Assembly: GCA_035650355.1 (NCBI GenBank)
Contig: DASRHT010000007.1
Location: 11,353 to 75,352, forward strand
From: DASRHT01 sp035650355
GTDB lineage: Bacteria > Chloroflexota > Ktedonobacteria > Ktedonobacterales > Ktedonobacteraceae
DNA length: 64,000 bases
Reading direction: 5' to 3'
The notes beneath the pieces are model-generated. The model worked only from the letters and a program-made list of their open reading frames with translations, made no database searches and was not told the origin of the DNA. Position 1 is the first letter of the stretch. The number at the start of each line of letters is the position of its first letter. Position numbers and translations under genes: made by a program. Positions 52,179-61,283 of the stretch are shown here, one piece after another.

Positions 52179-54049
52179 ACTGCGAGCAGGTCAAGGAGCT
52201 GCTAAGTGCTTACCTTGACAATGCGCTCGCCCCGGAAGAATACGATGCAGTGACAATGCATCTGCGTAGTTGCCAGGAGTGTAGCCACGTTCTGGCCGAC
52301 TTCCGCTATTTTGACGCACTCCTCTTCCAACTCCCCCGCGTCAGTCCCGATCCCGCATTGCGTGAACGCATCTTTTCCTCGCCAGAATACCTGGAACTGA
52401 CGGGTACCTTCGGCTCCAGCAGTCGCAATGCGGATCGCACAATACAACAGCCAGGAGCGTCGAATCCCAATCGTCCACACCTGGTCGCTCTACGGGGAGG
52501 GCGACAACCCTTTTCAGGAGTTCCAGCCTCTGCGGTGACACATACGCCGCGCCCGGGTGCTTACCCGCGCAACCGATACACGCCACAGGGCATGTCTTTT
52601 ATCCGCTTTGTCATCGCCGCCACCCTGCTGCTGATGATTTGCCTGGGCAGCCTGATGGGCTGGAACGTCTGGAAGCAACAGGCTGGTATCGCACAAGGAG
52701 TAAGAGGAGGGATTACCCCACCCGCAGCCCTCTCGCAGGGGCCGCTTCCCGCCGGGCTGCGCTTCATCTTTTTACGCACTGGCGCGCTCTGGAGCGCGCC
52801 CACTGACGGCGGCACGGGCATTGTGCGGCTGACGCCCGCGAATATTGTCGTGGCAACCGACTGGACAGTCAGGCCCGCGCTCCCCGGACGGCCCGCTGGC
52901 AACATGCTCGCTTATATCGACCTACAACAGGGACGAGTCCATATTATACGCAGCGATGGACAGCGCGATATCACGCTGGCTCAGTCCTTACTCAAGCCAG
53001 GCACGTCACCTGCAACGATCTGGGATACCGATACAGGGGCGGCCATTCTTAGCAGCCTGGCCTGGTCGAAAGATGGCAGCATGCTGGCATTTATTGCCGA
53101 TCCACGAGGAACAAACCTCCCCAGGCTCTATATCTATTCTGTCAGCACCGGCGATATCCAGCAGGTTCAGCTTCCTTTCACCGGGGCCGTATCTCATCCG
53201 ATCTGGTCGCCGGACGGCATCCGCATTGCTTTTGTGTTCACGAGCAATGGAAACGTCGGCATCCTGGACTACAACACCCAGAACCACGGCATATTGACCA
53301 TTGCCTCTGCGCTCAATAGCCGCGCCAATCCTAACGATGGCGTACTCTCCCTCGACTGGTCGCCCAACGTGGATATACCCGCCATTACCTGGAGCGTGGG
53401 AGTCGTGGGGCACGTACATAGTATATGGCTGCAACGCGTTGGCGTCGAGGGCACAGCCAGCGCCCGCGTCCTTACCAGGGGAGATTACGTTCAGGCAACC
53501 TATAGTCCCGCCGGACAAAACAACGCCGGAGGATGGCTGCTGGTTACATCGCTCGCGGGCCTCCCCGGCGATATCCTCAGCATGAATCTTAACGCCGATA
53601 TCACCAGGTTGACCTTCAACAAGCAAGTAAGCTTTGCCCAATGGTCCCCGGATGGCGTGCGCGTGGATTATTTTGATGCGCTTTCAGCCGGTATGGGCAA
53701 CCTCCATGTGGTTCATACCATCACCAGAATCGATACGCTGATCGCCACCGGAACAGCTCAGGACCCTCTTCCGGCATGGTCTCCAGACGGCCAGCAACTG
53801 GCCTATAGCACCGGCACCCACGTTCTGGTCGTTGACGTTGACGCCCAAACCATCAAAACATCAGAGCCTCTTAAAATACAGGGTTCAGCCACGGCTCTGA
53901 GCTGGTCCGCCGCCTCTCCTAAACAATTGGTCGTCGCTGTGGATGATGGACAACCAGGGCTTTACCTGGTAGACACGCAGCAAGATACCATCCTGCAATT
54001 AGACAAAGAAGGAATGCGCGGTCCCATCCTCTGGACCCAGATCCCCTGA
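52175..54049 (+). CDS. Zinc-finger anti-sigma factor with extracytoplasmic TolB-like beta-propeller
   Basis: 624 aa. N-terminal zinc motif HLRSCQEC (HxxxCxxC) in MNCEQVKELLSAYLDNAL-type anti-sigma domain. One transmembrane helix at about 141-163 (FIRFVIAATLLLMICLGSL). The exported part has repeated WS-PDG blades typical of PD40/TolB propellers: WSKDGSMLAFIAD, WSPDGIRIAFVF, WSPDGVRVDYF and WSPDGQQLAYSTG. The propeller probably senses an envelope ligand and controls sigma release, possibly by proteolysis (inference). Paralogue of the gene at 40345. A perfect 28-bp hairpin follows at 54100-54159. Confidence 0.9.
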   Translation: MNCEQVKELLSAYLDNALAPEEYDAVTMHLRSCQECSHVLADFRYFDALLFQLPRVSPDPALRERIFSSPEYLELTGTFGSSSRNADRTIQQPGASNPNRPHLVALRGGRQPFSGVPASAVTHTPRPGAYPRNRYTPQGMSFIRFVIAATLLLMICLGSLMGWNVWKQQAGIAQGVRGGITPPAALSQGPLPAGLRFIFLRTGALWSAPTDGGTGIVRLTPANIVVATDWTVRPALPGRPAGNMLAYIDLQQGRVHIIRSDGQRDITLAQSLLKPGTSPATIWDTDTGAAILSSLAWSKDGSMLAFIADPRGTNLPRLYIYSVSTGDIQQVQLPFTGAVSHPIWSPDGIRIAFVFTSNGNVGILDYNTQNHGILTIASALNSRANPNDGVLSLDWSPNVDIPAITWSVGVVGHVHSIWLQRVGVEGTASARVLTRGDYVQATYSPAGQNNAGGWLLVTSLAGLPGDILSMNLNADITRLTFNKQVSFAQWSPDGVRVDYFDALSAGMGNLHVVHTITRIDTLIATGTAQDPLPAWSPDGQQLAYSTGTHVLVVDVDAQTIKTSEPLKIQGSATALSWSAASPKQLVVAVDDGQPGLYLVDTQQDTILQLDKEGMRGPILWTQIP

Positions 54050-54381
54050 TACTCGCTTCGTGCTCACGCATGAGATCTCGCGCCTGCGGCGCTCTATCAT
54101 GTTTTCTGCTGTCGTATCAAAAATGCGCTCGCGCATTTTTGATACGACAGCAGAAAACAGTGCTTGCGCGTGAGGCGCAAGCCCGCCAGGGACCAGAGAT
54201 ATTGCGGTGGCGATGGAAACCAGACATATTGCAAACAATCACATATATCGATATTCACAGAAATTTTATAGTTCCAGTGAAAAATTTTATATGCTTTTTA
54301 TGACAGGTGGCTATAGTGTAATATATGGGTTTGTTATAGCCTCTCGGTCTATGGGGTATGTGTGTTTTGGAGGAAGAGAGT
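54050..54381. other. Intergenic region after second anti-sigma gene
   Basis: Apart from the 28-bp hairpin, AT-rich sequence with no gene seen. A TTTATAG/ATATATGGG-rich stretch near 54290-54330 probably carries the promoter of the 98-residue gene; I could not place it with confidence. Confidence 0.35.
54100..54159 (+). terminator. Perfect 28-bp hairpin after the second anti-sigma gene
   Basis: Arms 54100-54127 and 54132-54159 (TGTTTTCTGCTGTCG... and complement), loop CTCG. The T-run lies inside the stem, not after it. Terminator or a mobile palindromic element. Confidence 0.6.
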
Positions 54382-54678
54382 ATGACAATCGCACATTCGC
54401 TTTTCAAAGGGTATGCGCAGCCGTTATCATCCGGCATTACTACGACTGAGCAGATGGCACAATGCGGAATTCACGCCGTATTCAAAGCCCGGCCTGCTGC
54501 TATCGCGCAAAATGTCCTGGGGCAACTGGAGCGGCGGGACCGGATTGTGTTGATCCTGCTAGATGGGCGACGTACCATTGAGGATGTGGCCCGGCTCACT
54601 CATCGGAACGAAATAGAAATAGCGCGCATTCTCGTGCGCTTTCTACAGTGGGGCTACATCGAATTTTTAGGAGGGTAA
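54382..54678 (+). CDS. Small winged-helix-like protein, 98 aa
   Basis: ATG 54382 has GGAGGAAGAGAG upstream. The C-terminal half, RDRIVLILLDGRRTIEDVAR followed by EIEIARILVRFLQWGYIEFL, has the shape of a small winged helix: helix, helix, beta wing. Similar tails occur in DUF4388/PqqD-like regulators (recalled from pattern only). The N-terminal half is polar. No operon partner; the next gene is a sensor kinase 370 bp downstream behind a terminator. Confidence 0.65.
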   Translation: MTIAHSLFKGYAQPLSSGITTTEQMAQCGIHAVFKARPAAIAQNVLGQLERRDRIVLILLDGRRTIEDVARLTHRNEIEIARILVRFLQWGYIEFLGG

Positions 54679-54824
54679 AACAACAGGCAAAAATACAATG
54701 TAATTCAAAAGATGGGGAAAACATAAAAAACTAACAGGCTGTTTGCAATAAGAAACTTCCTACAAATTTCTGCAAAACACGAAATTTGCTCCCAAAAATA
54801 CTAACAATTTGTTCGCTTATAGGT

Positions 54825-55037
54825 TATAATACATACGCCTGGGATGGAAAGCGGGATGTTCGTGAGCAAGCAGATCCACCTCGACGAGCGGCTTGTAACG
54901 TTCATCTGATTATCCGTACGACCTTTTCCCCATGGGGTTCGTACGCGCGCCTCCTAGAGCTTCGCGTTGCTGTCTAGCATACGCGTGGTAAGGGGAGGAC
55001 GAGCTGGCACCCCGTCCTTCCCTTACTTTTATCTTTT
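54825..55037 (+). ncRNA. Candidate structured leader RNA or attenuator upstream of the sensor kinase
   Basis: A -10 box TATAAT (54825-54830) is followed by about 200 nt with three hairpins. H1 at 54855-54906: GATG..GCAAGC pairs with GCTTGT..CATC. H2 at 54915-54945: CGTACGA/TCGTACG. H3 is an intrinsic terminator at 54988-55037. The terminator ends 16 bp before the kinase ATG. No known riboswitch core was recognised. It is either an attenuated leader for the kinase or an independent small RNA. No -35 of good quality was seen. Confidence 0.45.
54988..55037 (+). terminator. Intrinsic terminator immediately before the sensor kinase
   Basis: GTAAGGGGAGGACG (54988-55001) pairs with CGTCCTTCCCTTAC (55013-55026), 14 bp with one wobble, followed by TTTTATCTTTTT. 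Confidence 0.75.
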
Positions 55038-55052
55038 TGAAGAAAGGATTGC

Positions 55053-57638
55053 ATGCGGTTCTTAGCGCGCTCTCTCGGAGGAAAACTTATCGTTGTTGCG
55101 GCATTCACGCTCTTGTTCTGTATGCTTATCTTTATAGGCATTTCCTGGAACTTATTCAAGTTCTATTCAGAGCATCAGGCCAGGAGTGACGCGCAAACGC
55201 ACCTTTTTTCGCTGAAGCAGGCATACCAGGCCCACACAACGATGGTAGCAAATGAGTTAGCACAGCTCGCACACCAGCAAGAGGTGATCTCCGCTTTTTC
55301 AATTCCTTCTCTTCAGAATCGTCTCCGCAACCCGCTGATCTCGTTGTCCGTCCGTGACCATCTGGCTACCCTCGATATTATCTCCAGCAACCACCAGATA
55401 CTGGCCCAGGCAGAAGAGACGACTTTCACCGCTAACGCCCTTCCTCCCGATACAGCTCTCCTGGTGGATCAGGCATTACAGGGGCAAGCGGCTTCTTTGT
55501 TACAAAGGATCACATTACCTGACACAAATCAGCTTGCAGTGGATAACCAGTGGGTCATCAGCGTCGCCGTCCCCATTTTGAGCACAACAGGCATACCTCT
55601 GGGGGCGCTGGTGGGATCGCAGCCTATCGACAGCTATTTCGCACAAATTTTAATGCAGCAAACGCCAGCTCCCATCGTTCTCTGCCTGTCAGGACACATA
55701 CAGGGGGCAGCAGGGATTGCCATTAGCGCCCTGGTCGGCAACCAGGCTATATCAGAACAGAATCTTTGCGCTCCCGGCTCCCCCAATATCGTGTACGCGA
55801 CTCAGCACTACCTGACGCAAGCCGATCAAGCCAGAACGAGGGAGCAGCTCTCAACCTCACCTACACTGGTGATCATAGCGGTTGAACCGCTGTATAGTTT
55901 GACTTCACATAGCGAGCAACTACTCCTGATCATTACCGGTCTGGGGCTGGTTATTTTCGCACTCGGCATACTTATCTACGCAACCATTACCAGGATGCTC
56001 CTTGTATACCCACTGCGTCACCTTCAGGCGCGCATACAGGCGATGGTCGTCAGCGGAACCGGCGAACCTATGCCACAGGAGGATGCGGACGAGATTGCTA
56101 CCCTCTCACACGCCTTCGAGGTCCTCTCAGAGTCACTCGATAACGAAAGTCAGGTGTTGACGGAGCAGATGACCCACCTTTTGATTATGAGCGACGCCCT
56201 TATTTCGACGCTCCATCTGGAACAACTGCTGGGCGAAATTGTCTCTCGCCTGGGACGGATTATGCAGGCAAAACACGTCTCGCTCCTGCTCTACGGACGC
56301 GAGATGCCTTCTCCCTGGGCTGTTGCGCAATGGTCAGATCAACAGGTTGTCAATTCCTACACCTTCCCGCCTACCTCTAAATCCACCGATGCTTCCTCTC
56401 TCAATAAAGGCGCGGTCACCGTCCATGCCGATCCTGATGGGGACATCACTATGGCAATCACTACCAAAATGGCCGCGATCTCAGGAGCGCGCACCAGTCC
56501 CTCCAGCTCAAAAGGCAATGGCGCTCACCCGACAAAAAAAGCTGCCGCAGCAAAAGCGCGCGAGTCAAGAAATCCTCGCATCCCACGTCCGGTCCTGCGT
56601 GACCTGGATATGAGCCTGGCCCGCATAGCGATCCAGCGCCAGAAAATCGCCTATGGCGAAGATATCGCTATGATCTACCAGGAGCGCAAGGAACGCTGGG
56701 CGCGCCTGGCCCTGGACGCTGGCTATCGCTCAACCATCGCGATCCCGCTGCTTTTTCAGGACCAGGCTATCGGCGCATTTATACTCTATGGGGACAAGCC
56801 ACGCCACTTCAGCAGTCGCGACACTTTCCTGTTAAGCACTGCCTCTATCCAGGCTTCTATGGCTATTCAAAACGCCCTGCTCTTCGCGGAAGTGAATGAG
56901 AAAAATGCCGCGCTCGAACGGGCCAACCAGTTAAAATCTCAATTCCTGGCGAACGTTACCCATGAATTACGTACCCCTTTGCACAGTATTATCAGTTATG
57001 GCGCGTTAATATTAGAGGGGTTCCTGGATGGGGAACTGACGACTGAGCAGGAAGAGCATATCCAGTTTATGGTGCGACGAGCCGAGGATCTCTCCCATCT
57101 CGTCGATGACATGCTCGACCTCTCTAAAATCGAAGCGGACCGCATAGAGGTGAAACCTGAGCCTCTGGAGCTAGGGGCTTGTCTTACCGAGGTGGTCAGT
57201 CAGCTTAAACCTCTGGCGAACAATAAAGAACTGTACCTGCACCTGCAAATGGATGAGGGCTTGCCAATGGCGCTAGCTGACAGCCATCGCGTGCGCCAGG
57301 TCGCCATTAATCTGGTCTCTAATGCGCTGAAATTTACCGAGAAAGGCGGAGTGACCATCCGCTGCTCTTTGATCAAGGATGAAGATATGCTCCGGGTCTC
57401 TGTGAGTGACACGGGGATCGGCATTTCACCTGCCGCCCTGGGCGTCATCTTCGAGGCGTTCCGCCAGGCCGACGGTAGCACAACGCGGCGCTTTGGCGGC
57501 ACCGGGCTCGGCCTGACTATCGCGAAAAAGCTGATTGAATTGCAAGGCGGCGAAATGGCGGTAGAGAGCGTGCCAGGAGAGGGTTCTACCTTCTCCTTTA
57601 CCTTACCCGCCGTTACCACTTTTAACGTCAATCAGTAA
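55053..57638 (+). CDS. Membrane sensor histidine kinase with dCACHE-like, HAMP and GAF domains
   Basis: 861 aa; ATG 55053, AGAAAGGA upstream. Order: membrane helix 1 (about 10-34), extracytoplasmic Cache-like sensor (about 45-290), membrane helix 2 (about 293-315), HAMP (LLVYPLRHLQARIQAMVVSG), a GAF domain (about 385-620) interrupted by a low-complexity Ala/Lys/Ser insert around 490-510, HisKA (FLANVTHELRTPLHSIISYG, His about 637), HATPase (NLVSNALKFT, DTGIGI, FGGTGLGLTIAKKL). It has no own receiver domain; the receiver gene at 57703 is the partner. Confidence 0.95.
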   Translation: MRFLARSLGGKLIVVAAFTLLFCMLIFIGISWNLFKFYSEHQARSDAQTHLFSLKQAYQAHTTMVANELAQLAHQQEVISAFSIPSLQNRLRNPLISLSVRDHLATLDIISSNHQILAQAEETTFTANALPPDTALLVDQALQGQAASLLQRITLPDTNQLAVDNQWVISVAVPILSTTGIPLGALVGSQPIDSYFAQILMQQTPAPIVLCLSGHIQGAAGIAISALVGNQAISEQNLCAPGSPNIVYATQHYLTQADQARTREQLSTSPTLVIIAVEPLYSLTSHSEQLLLIITGLGLVIFALGILIYATITRMLLVYPLRHLQARIQAMVVSGTGEPMPQEDADEIATLSHAFEVLSESLDNESQVLTEQMTHLLIMSDALISTLHLEQLLGEIVSRLGRIMQAKHVSLLLYGREMPSPWAVAQWSDQQVVNSYTFPPTSKSTDASSLNKGAVTVHADPDGDITMAITTKMAAISGARTSPSSSKGNGAHPTKKAAAAKARESRNPRIPRPVLRDLDMSLARIAIQRQKIAYGEDIAMIYQERKERWARLALDAGYRSTIAIPLLFQDQAIGAFILYGDKPRHFSSRDTFLLSTASIQASMAIQNALLFAEVNEKNAALERANQLKSQFLANVTHELRTPLHSIISYGALILEGFLDGELTTEQEEHIQFMVRRAEDLSHLVDDMLDLSKIEADRIEVKPEPLELGACLTEVVSQLKPLANNKELYLHLQMDEGLPMALADSHRVRQVAINLVSNALKFTEKGGVTIRCSLIKDEDMLRVSVSDTGIGISPAALGVIFEAFRQADGSTTRRFGGTGLGLTIAKKLIELQGGEMAVESVPGEGSTFSFTLPAVTTFNVNQ

Positions 57639-57702
57639 ATAGAGGCTTAACCAGGAGCAATGGCATTTGTTGAGTAAGGAAGTAACATTTGAGAGCGATA
57701 TT

Positions 57703-58107
57703 ATGAATACACCATTACAACCAGCAGATAGCACGCATCCAGCAACCATTCTCATCGTCGAGAATGAGGTTTCCAACCGCATTCTGATCGAGCGCGTCCT
57801 CTCAACGCGAGGATACCGCTGCATCACGGCCTCCAACGGACGCGAAGCCCTCGACCTGCTTGACCGCGAACAGGTTGATCTGATCCTGACGGACCTCTCC
57901 ATGCCTGTCCTCGATGGGTATCGCACAACGCAGTTGATCCGCGCCCGCCCAGGGTTGGAGAACGTCCCTATTGTTGCGGTAACGGCGTTCGCCCTCAATG
58001 ATGAAGGTGAGGCAGCGAGGCAGATCGGCTGCACTGAGTACTTAACCAAGCCTTTTAAGCCGCGCCAGTTGCTGGAAGTGGTGGACCGCCTCTTAGCCCA
58101 TCAATAG
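57703..58107 (+). CDS. Stand-alone response regulator receiver (CheY-like)
   Basis: 134 aa. The start at ATG 57703 has GAGAG upstream; TTG 57667/57670 with CAGGAG is an alternative. A receiver with acidic start (ILIVENEVSN, usually ILIVDDE: one Asp is Asn/Glu), phospho-acceptor Asp in VDLILTDLSMPVLDGY, Thr in VAVTAFAL and Lys in YLTKPFKPRQL. No output domain, so it probably acts by protein contact. It is cotranscribed with the kinase (64-bp gap). Confidence 0.93.
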   Translation: MNTPLQPADSTHPATILIVENEVSNRILIERVLSTRGYRCITASNGREALDLLDREQVDLILTDLSMPVLDGYRTTQLIRARPGLENVPIVAVTAFALNDEGEAARQIGCTEYLTKPFKPRQLLEVVDRLLAHQ

Positions 58108-58248
58108 TTGGGCTATCCATATTTTTAAGGATGAGATCTCCCAAAAATTGCCCGGATGTGCCATACTACATAGAGACAGTAGACCCGTCAGGCTCTGACA
58201 AGGTCTTACTCTTATTTATGGTCAGGTAATACAGACACGGAGATATGC

Positions 58249-59766
58249 ATGGATATTCGCATAACAAGCCAGACAATCCAGGAAGTGCAGGGTGACGCCC
58301 TGATCGTGGGAGCTACGCGCATAACAGGAGCGCAGGGGAAAAAAAGCGTTCTATTATCGCCCTCCGCTACGGCGGTAGACAAAGCACTGGAAGGACTGAT
58401 TGACGAGCGTTGCGCTGATGGCGAATTCAGAGGGAGCCCGGGTGAAATCATGACCATCCACCCTATGGGACGCCTGCCGATCAAGCGCGTTGTGGTGGTG
58501 GGATTGGGTGCGCAGGAGAGTATCACCGCTCAATCCCTCCAGCGGGCCAGCGCGACCGCACTGCGCCATCTTCAAAGCACCGGCGCACACTCCATTGTGC
58601 TGACATTGCAAGGGAACAGCGCCAATTACGATGATGACCTGGGGACTCAGGCGCTGCTGGAAGGGGCGCTGCTCGGCCTCTATACATTCAGGCACTACCA
58701 GCGTTCAGATGGCGACGGCAAGGGCATTGCTCAACTTACACTGCTGACTGACGCAGAGCATACAGCAGATGTTGAGCGCGCCGTGCAGAAAGCTCGCATC
58801 ATGGCCGAGGCCACAAACTTCGCCCGCGACCTTGTCAATGAACCACCCAGCGTCCTCACACCGACCGAGATGGCTAATCGGGCCAGAGCTATGGCTCAGC
58901 AATATCACCTGGAATGCGAAGTATTTGACAAAGCGAAAATGGAAGAGCTGGGTATGGGCGGCCTGCTCGCCGTCACACGGGGAAGCGAGGAGCCTCCTCG
59001 TTTTATTATTTTGCGCTACCGCGGCGCTCCCGAAAGCAGCGACAAGGGTCTGGCGCTCGTCGGCAAAGGTATCACGTTCGATTCCGGCGGCCTGTCCCTG
59101 AAGACTGCCGAAGGTATGGAAAGAATGAAGGGCGATATGGCCGGAGCTGCCGCGGTGCTTGGGGCAATGCAGGCGATTGGAGCCCTTAAACCGCATATCA
59201 ATGTCACGGCCCTTGTTCCCACCTGCGAAAATATGCCCAGCGGCACTGCCTTTCATCCGGGCGACGTCTTACGCATCATGAACGGGAAAACCATCGAGAT
59301 CCTGAATACCGATGCCGAAGGCCGCCTGATCCTCGCCGACGCCCTCTCCTACGCGGTAAAAGAGGGGCTATCTCCGATTATCGATCTGGCAACGCTGACC
59401 GGTGCCATCGTTGTCGCTCTAGGCAATGTCATGGCCGGTCTGTTCAGCAACGACGAGCTGTTGACCGACGAGATTATTGCCGCCGGTCGCGCTACCGGAG
59501 AAAAATATTGGCCAATGCCACTCGACACAGAATACGACGATCTGGTCAAAAGCGAGATTGCCGATGTCAGGCAAACAGGCGGGCGAGCTGGCGGCTCGAT
59601 TGTAGCGGCAAAAGTCCTGGAGAATTTTGTCGGCGAGACGCGATGGGCCCACCTGGATATTGCAGGTATGACCTACAGGGATAGCAAGAGGCCCTACCAA
59701 GAGATGGGAGCCACCGGCTTTGGTGTGCGCACCCTCGCGGAACTTGCCCTGCGCTTAGCCCAGTAA
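58249..59766 (+). CDS. pepA: Leucyl aminopeptidase (M17)
   Basis: 505 aa; ATG 58249 with CGGAG upstream. The N-terminal regulatory domain is at about 1-150. The M17 metal and catalytic core has GKGITFDSGGLSLKTAEGME (Lys/Asp ligands), MKGDMAGAAAVLGAM and NTDAEGRLILADALSYA (the invariant NTDAEGRL). It removes N-terminal amino acids from peptides with two divalent metals, in the cytoplasm; E. coli PepA also binds DNA, but nothing indicates that here. Convergent with the oxidoreductase gene. Confidence 0.97.
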   Translation: MDIRITSQTIQEVQGDALIVGATRITGAQGKKSVLLSPSATAVDKALEGLIDERCADGEFRGSPGEIMTIHPMGRLPIKRVVVVGLGAQESITAQSLQRASATALRHLQSTGAHSIVLTLQGNSANYDDDLGTQALLEGALLGLYTFRHYQRSDGDGKGIAQLTLLTDAEHTADVERAVQKARIMAEATNFARDLVNEPPSVLTPTEMANRARAMAQQYHLECEVFDKAKMEELGMGGLLAVTRGSEEPPRFIILRYRGAPESSDKGLALVGKGITFDSGGLSLKTAEGMERMKGDMAGAAAVLGAMQAIGALKPHINVTALVPTCENMPSGTAFHPGDVLRIMNGKTIEILNTDAEGRLILADALSYAVKEGLSPIIDLATLTGAIVVALGNVMAGLFSNDELLTDEIIAAGRATGEKYWPMPLDTEYDDLVKSEIADVRQTGGRAGGSIVAAKVLENFVGETRWAHLDIAGMTYRDSKRPYQEMGATGFGVRTLAELALRLAQ

Positions 59767-59779
59767 TTACGCTCAAAAT

Positions 59780-59820
59780 GATAGCCAGCCTTTTTCCTGA
59801 ATGGAGCAAGCCTGGCTATC
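59780..59820. terminator. Bidirectional terminator hairpin between pepA and the oxidoreductase gene
   Basis: GATAGCCAG (59780-59788) pairs with CTGGCTATC (59812-59820). The loop contains CTTTTTCC. The right arm overlaps the stop region of the minus-strand gene. Confidence 0.55.
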
Positions 59821-61249
59821 GTTCAGCGTGTAGCGCCGCCTGAGCTGCAAAGTAGCCACAAAGACCATGCACACCTCCCCCAGGCGGAGTTGAGGATGAG
59901 CATAGATAGATATTGCGGGCAGGCGTGGTATATGGCACCGGGCGGAACGTGGGACGCGTGAAGAGTTGCCAGAGATCCTGCACCCCACCATTGATATCCC
60001 CCCCCACGTAATTTGCATTGTAAGCCTCAAGCTCCGCTGCATTCAATGTATGGCGGGCCAGGATGCGGTCACGAAAACCGGGGGCGAAGCGTTCGATCTG
60101 CGCTTCAATACGCGCGGTCATATCGACGGTTGAGCCGTTGGGCACATGGCAATACGCCCATGCAGTATGCTTGCCCGCAGGAGCGCGCGTTGCATCGAAG
60201 AGGCTCTGCTGAGCGAGCAGAACGAATGGACGTTCGGGATGCTCCCCTTGCCAGACCTGACGTTCGGCCTGCGCAATCTCAGGCAACGTTCCGCCCAGGT
60301 GAACGGTGCCAGCTCGACAACACGCCTGCGCCTGCCACGGGATCGGCCCATCGAGGGCAAAGTCGATTTTAAACGCGCCCGGACCATAACGATAGCGCCT
60401 CAAATGCTGGTTATACGTCCCTGGAAAATGAGCGCCGCCAATGAGCAGGAGTTGCTGTGGAGTGATATCGCAGAGCACAACGCGCGCCGATGGCAGTTCG
60501 TCAATGGACTTGATCTCGACGCCGGTGACAATTTCGCCTCCCAGCACACGCAGGTATGACGCCAGCGCCTCCACGATCTTCTGCGAGCCCCCACGCGGCA
60601 AAGGCCAGCCAATCACATGGGCCGCCATGCCAAGCAGGAGGCCAAAGGCCGCACTGGGAGGCTGCTCAAGTGGTAACATTGAATGCGCGCTCAGACCGGC
60701 GAGCAGCGCCCGCGCATGTATTCCTCTAAAACGACTTTCCGCCAGGCCACGCGCTGAGCGGATCGCCGACAGTCCAAACTCCGCCAGCGCAAATGGGTGT
60801 CGCAGCATGCGCAAACGCAGGGGACCGAGGAACGCATCGGTAATGATATCCCAATGAGCTACCAGGGGAGTCATTAATTTTTTATACGCGTCCGCATCGC
60901 AGCCCAGCGACGCAGCCGTTCCATCAATAGAGCGGTCAAGCACCATAGCCGTTCCATCATCGAGTGGATGTGCAAGGGGAATCGGGGGCTGAATCCACTC
61001 CAGTCCATATTGCGCAAGCGGCAGTGTGCGAAAAAAGGGAGAGCCTGCTCCGAGAGGATGGATCGCCGAGCAGACATCGTGCAAAAAGCCCGGCAGGGTC
61101 AACTCCATCGAACGTGAGCCGCCGCCAATGGTCTCCTTCGCCTCATAAACGCAGACGGAGCGACCGGCCTGCGCCATAGTGATCGCGGCTGCCAGCCCGT
61201 TCGGCCCTGCCCCAATGACGATAGCATCATATGTGTTGTGAGTGGACAT
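59816..61249 (-). CDS. FAD-dependent oxidoreductase, phytoene-desaturase-like
   Basis: 477 aa. N-terminal dinucleotide fold VIGAGPNGLAAAITMAQAGR with KETIGGGSRSMELTLPG next to it, as in CrtI/amine-oxidase relatives. The C-terminus has NIYLCSSSTPPGGGVHGLCG (the FAD motif of phytoene dehydrogenases). It is probably a flavin desaturase/isomerase of carotenoids or a related isoprenoid; no other crt gene is in the window, so the substrate is unclear. The SD of ATG 61249 is weak. Confidence 0.9.
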   Translation of the reverse strand: MSTHNTYDAIVIGAGPNGLAAAITMAQAGRSVCVYEAKETIGGGSRSMELTLPGFLHDVCSAIHPLGAGSPFFRTLPLAQYGLEWIQPPIPLAHPLDDGTAMVLDRSIDGTAASLGCDADAYKKLMTPLVAHWDIITDAFLGPLRLRMLRHPFALAEFGLSAIRSARGLAESRFRGIHARALLAGLSAHSMLPLEQPPSAAFGLLLGMAAHVIGWPLPRGGSQKIVEALASYLRVLGGEIVTGVEIKSIDELPSARVVLCDITPQQLLLIGGAHFPGTYNQHLRRYRYGPGAFKIDFALDGPIPWQAQACCRAGTVHLGGTLPEIAQAERQVWQGEHPERPFVLLAQQSLFDATRAPAGKHTAWAYCHVPNGSTVDMTARIEAQIERFAPGFRDRILARHTLNAAELEAYNANYVGGDINGGVQDLWQLFTRPTFRPVPYTTPARNIYLCSSSTPPGGGVHGLCGYFAAQAALHAER

Positions 61250-61283
61250 AACTATTCAATCTTTAGCTCTAAAGCAGCTCCTG

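Noticed and set aside
54837..55037. 6S RNA
   Set aside because: GATGTTCGTGAGC recalls the 5' part of 6S, but the expected closing stem with the 3' end was not found.
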